Source: an uncultured Poribacteria bacterium
GTDB taxonomy: Bacteria; Poribacteria; WGA-4E; WGA-3G
DNA length: 64,000 bases
Direction: 5' to 3'
Assembly (NCBI GenBank): GCA_951828515.1
Contig: OX639992.1
Location: 1,540,439 to 1,604,438, forward strand
The translations under genes were made by a program, and so were the position numbers. Shown piece after piece: positions 62,268 to 64,000 of the stretch (within the stretch, counting starts at the first letter, position 1; each line of letters starts with the position of its first letter). The notes under the pieces are model-generated. The model had not been told where the DNA came from. It worked only from the letters and a program-made list of their open reading frames with translations, and searched no databases.

Positions 62268-63572
62268 CTAACCTTTGCGAAGGGCTTCAATCGGGGTAAG
62301 CGACGATGCCTTTAGCGCAGGATACAGCCCAAACGAGATGCCGATTATCGCTGAGACGGATACCGAAATCAGGATCCACTGCAAGGAAATAACGGCGGGC
62401 CATTCGGGAACGATTTTGACGATTTTGACGGCGAGCATCGCCATGCCTTCACCCGCGAGAATGCCCAACCCAACGCCGATTGCGCCACCGACAGCACACA
62501 TGATTACCGACTCTACTAAAAACTGCAATAGAATATCTAACCGTTTTGCACCGAGTGCCTTCCGCAGTCCAATTTCACGGGTGCGTTCGGTGACAGCGAC
62601 TAACATCATGTTCATAATCCCGATCCCGCCGACGAACAACGAGAAACCGGCGATGCTACCTAAGGTGATTTTTATGATTCTGCTGATTTTATCTAACTGC
62701 GCCATACCTTTATGCATCTCAAAGATGTAGATGAAGTCATCTTGATTTCTATGCCGTTTTCGGAGAATAGATTTTACCTCTTCAACCGCCTTAGGAACAT
62801 CCTTGACGCTATGTGCATGGACCGTGATATTCTGAATCTCATCAGTGCCAATGAAGCGTTTTTGGCTGGTTGATACAGGGATAAAGGCAAGACTGTCAAA
62901 ACTGACACCGAACCGGAGATTTGTCCCTCTCGGCACAAATGTTCCAACAACCCTGAAGCGCTCCGTGTATCGCCTTCCGTCTTTTTTTACGCCAAACCGG
63001 TTGTGATAGTCGCTGTCTCGTGCGATTTTAATTTCTTGTCCCAATGGGGATTTATTACCGAACAAGGCGGTTGCGACCTCGTCTCCAAGCACACAAACTT
63101 TCGATGCGTTTCTAACGTCTTCATCTGTAATAAAGCGTCCCTCTTTAACGTCCCAGTCCATTACGGTTGTATAGGTGGCATCTACACCGTTCCAACCTGC
63201 ACGGGTCTCCGTGCCGCCTGAAGCTTGGATGAGCACGCCGCCCCAGTTCCAGATTTGCGGTGTGGCTGCACTAACGGATGGACATTCCGCCTCAATTGCT
63301 AACACATCACTATATTTCAGGTATTCATTGTGTCGAATACGGACCAGCCGGTTGTTTACGCGCTTGTGCCGCGACCGGAGCACAAAGAACTGATTTGCCC
63401 CACCTAACTTCTGTACATCTTGCCGGACAATCTCCTTGGCACCACCACCAATCGCTATCATCGCTAATACCGAAGCGATGCCGATGATAATGCCGAGCAT
63501 CGTCAGCAATGAACGCATTTTGTTGCTACGCATCGCAGAAATTGCGACGGATACTGCTTCGACTATACGCAT
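62268..63572 (-). CDS. MacB-like ABC permease, block copy B
   Basis: A 434-residue permease about 96 percent identical by eye to the one at 52862-54166. Changes are scattered (for example GDGAK to GGGAK in the first helix, TYDTAMDWN to TYTTVMDWD, VEAVIMCGVG to VESVIMCAVG). Both copies are intact, with the same ribosome site and start. The mix of silent and conservative changes suggests that both are under selection. Confidence 0.92.
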   Translation of the reverse strand: MRIVEAVSVAISAMRSNKMRSLLTMLGIIIGIASVLAMIAIGGGAKEIVRQDVQKLGGANQFFVLRSRHKRVNNRLVRIRHNEYLKYSDVLAIEAECPSVSAATPQIWNWGGVLIQASGGTETRAGWNGVDATYTTVMDWDVKEGRFITDEDVRNASKVCVLGDEVATALFGNKSPLGQEIKIARDSDYHNRFGVKKDGRRYTERFRVVGTFVPRGTNLRFGVSFDSLAFIPVSTSQKRFIGTDEIQNITVHAHSVKDVPKAVEEVKSILRKRHRNQDDFIYIFEMHKGMAQLDKISRIIKITLGSIAGFSLFVGGIGIMNMMLVAVTERTREIGLRKALGAKRLDILLQFLVESVIMCAVGGAIGVGLGILAGEGMAMLAVKIVKIVPEWPAVISLQWILISVSVSAIIGISFGLYPALKASSLTPIEALRKG

Positions 63573-63704
63573 TTCATCCTCCAAATCACAGTGAAATCTG
63601 TGTTTACCGATTCTCGATTAGATTTTTTAGGTGTTGTATATTCGTAAAAAATGGACTATCCAGCAGCACTCCACACAAGGAAGGCAGTTAGATAGATTCC
63701 ACCA

Positions 63705-64000
63705 TCAATTGGTTTTCTCGGTTGTGAGTTTTTCTGTATTGCCTGCATTCAGGTATCTCAACGGGCTTTCGATGATGTAATCCCCCGATTCCTCAAGAAA
63801 CTGCTGCACCAGATAGACATGCCCAGCACCAATAATCAGCAGGATCCGGTCATCGGTAGATTCGGTGATACGCGTCAAGTTGACATAAATTTTCATATTC
63901 CGATCATACCAATAGTGGGAAAGCCAATTGGCACCCGGGTATTGGTCGCCGAGCCCGACACGTGCGATCCACCGTATATATTGTTGATGGTCCATGCGTA
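63705..64000 (-). CDS. DUF5694 protein, copy B, N-terminus off the edge
   Basis: The C-terminal 98 codons of a second DUF5694 protein. Segments IARVGLGDQYPGANWLSHYW, NLTRITESTDDRILLIIGAG and HVYLVQQFLEESGDYIIESP align with copy A at 54639-55478. The frame stays open to the window edge and an in-frame ATG at 63993-63995 is internal. The 345-base insertion seen in copy A is absent between this gene and its permease. Confidence 0.85.
   Translation of the reverse strand, partial: RMDHQQYIRWIARVGLGDQYPGANWLSHYWYDRNMKIYVNLTRITESTDDRILLIIGAGHVYLVQQFLEESGDYIIESPLRYLNAGNTEKLTTEKTN

Overview
The window looks like a chromosomal segment of a free-living or symbiotic marine bacterium of the Candidatus Poribacteria type. 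This rests on three phytanoyl-CoA dioxygenase-like genes, DUF6807, DUF5916 and DUF3179 proteins, a DUF1992 gene among the ATP synthase genes, and heavy loads of small intergenic repeats. That placement is inference; there is no rRNA or other marker gene here. Most genes are on the minus strand except 12.1-14.8 kb and 16.0-21.1 kb.

0-9.8 kb: a DUF6807 gene cut by the edge, a sugar isomerase-type TIM barrel, a solitary DNA methyltransferase, a cluster of small membrane and antitoxin-like genes ending in a hydrolase that appears to carry a toxin remnant at its N terminus, and a molybdenum hydroxylase operon (FAD, 2Fe-2S and Mo subunits) with a small zinc-ribbon gene inside it.

9.9-21.1 kb: catabolic enzymes (Gfo/Idh/MocA oxidoreductase, HpcH/HpaI aldolase, SDR, aldo/keto reductase, M42 peptidase, three PhyH-family oxygenases), a PD40 propeller protein, and a DUF3179 protein whose CxxC motif is encoded as UGA-x-x-Cys with a bacterial-SECIS-like hairpin at the right distance. 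It is a strong selenoprotein candidate.

21.2-31.8 kb: the F-type ATP synthase locus in the order Z, I, a, c, b, delta, alpha, gamma, DUF1992, beta, epsilon. A strong promoter lies upstream, an eleven-unit 32-bp tandem array lies inside it, and a nucleotidyltransferase/small-protein pair sits between atpC and a decayed second copy of the atpC 3' end. The c subunit carries the Na+-binding residue set.

31.9-52.4 kb: the most unusual region. Four ECF-type sigma factor genes continue in frame into other proteins: two into TPR-like domains, one into the GTPase half of FtsZ, and one into a complete DNA polymerase III beta clamp. In all four, the partner keeps its own Shine-Dalgarno and ATG at the junction, so both a fusion and a free partner could be made. 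They are interleaved with three ABC-2 (DUF3526-like) permeases lacking a local ATPase, a MacB-like permease, a STAS anti-anti-sigma protein and a DUF5916 outer-membrane protein. The sigma-clamp gene is one base from a permease gene.

52.4-64 kb: a 117-bp MITE, a MacB-like permease and a DUF5694 gene form a block that recurs about 9.4 kb further on. Between the copies lie an IS3-family element, a plain ECF sigma gene with a second DUF5916 gene, and an IS4-type element that truncates a nucleotidyltransferase gene.

Repeats throughout: at least nine copies of a 117-bp TIR element (TATAGTAAA...TTTACTATA), a 90-bp TIR element, and a modular repeat whose AAGGTATAAT-bearing end abuts several start codons.
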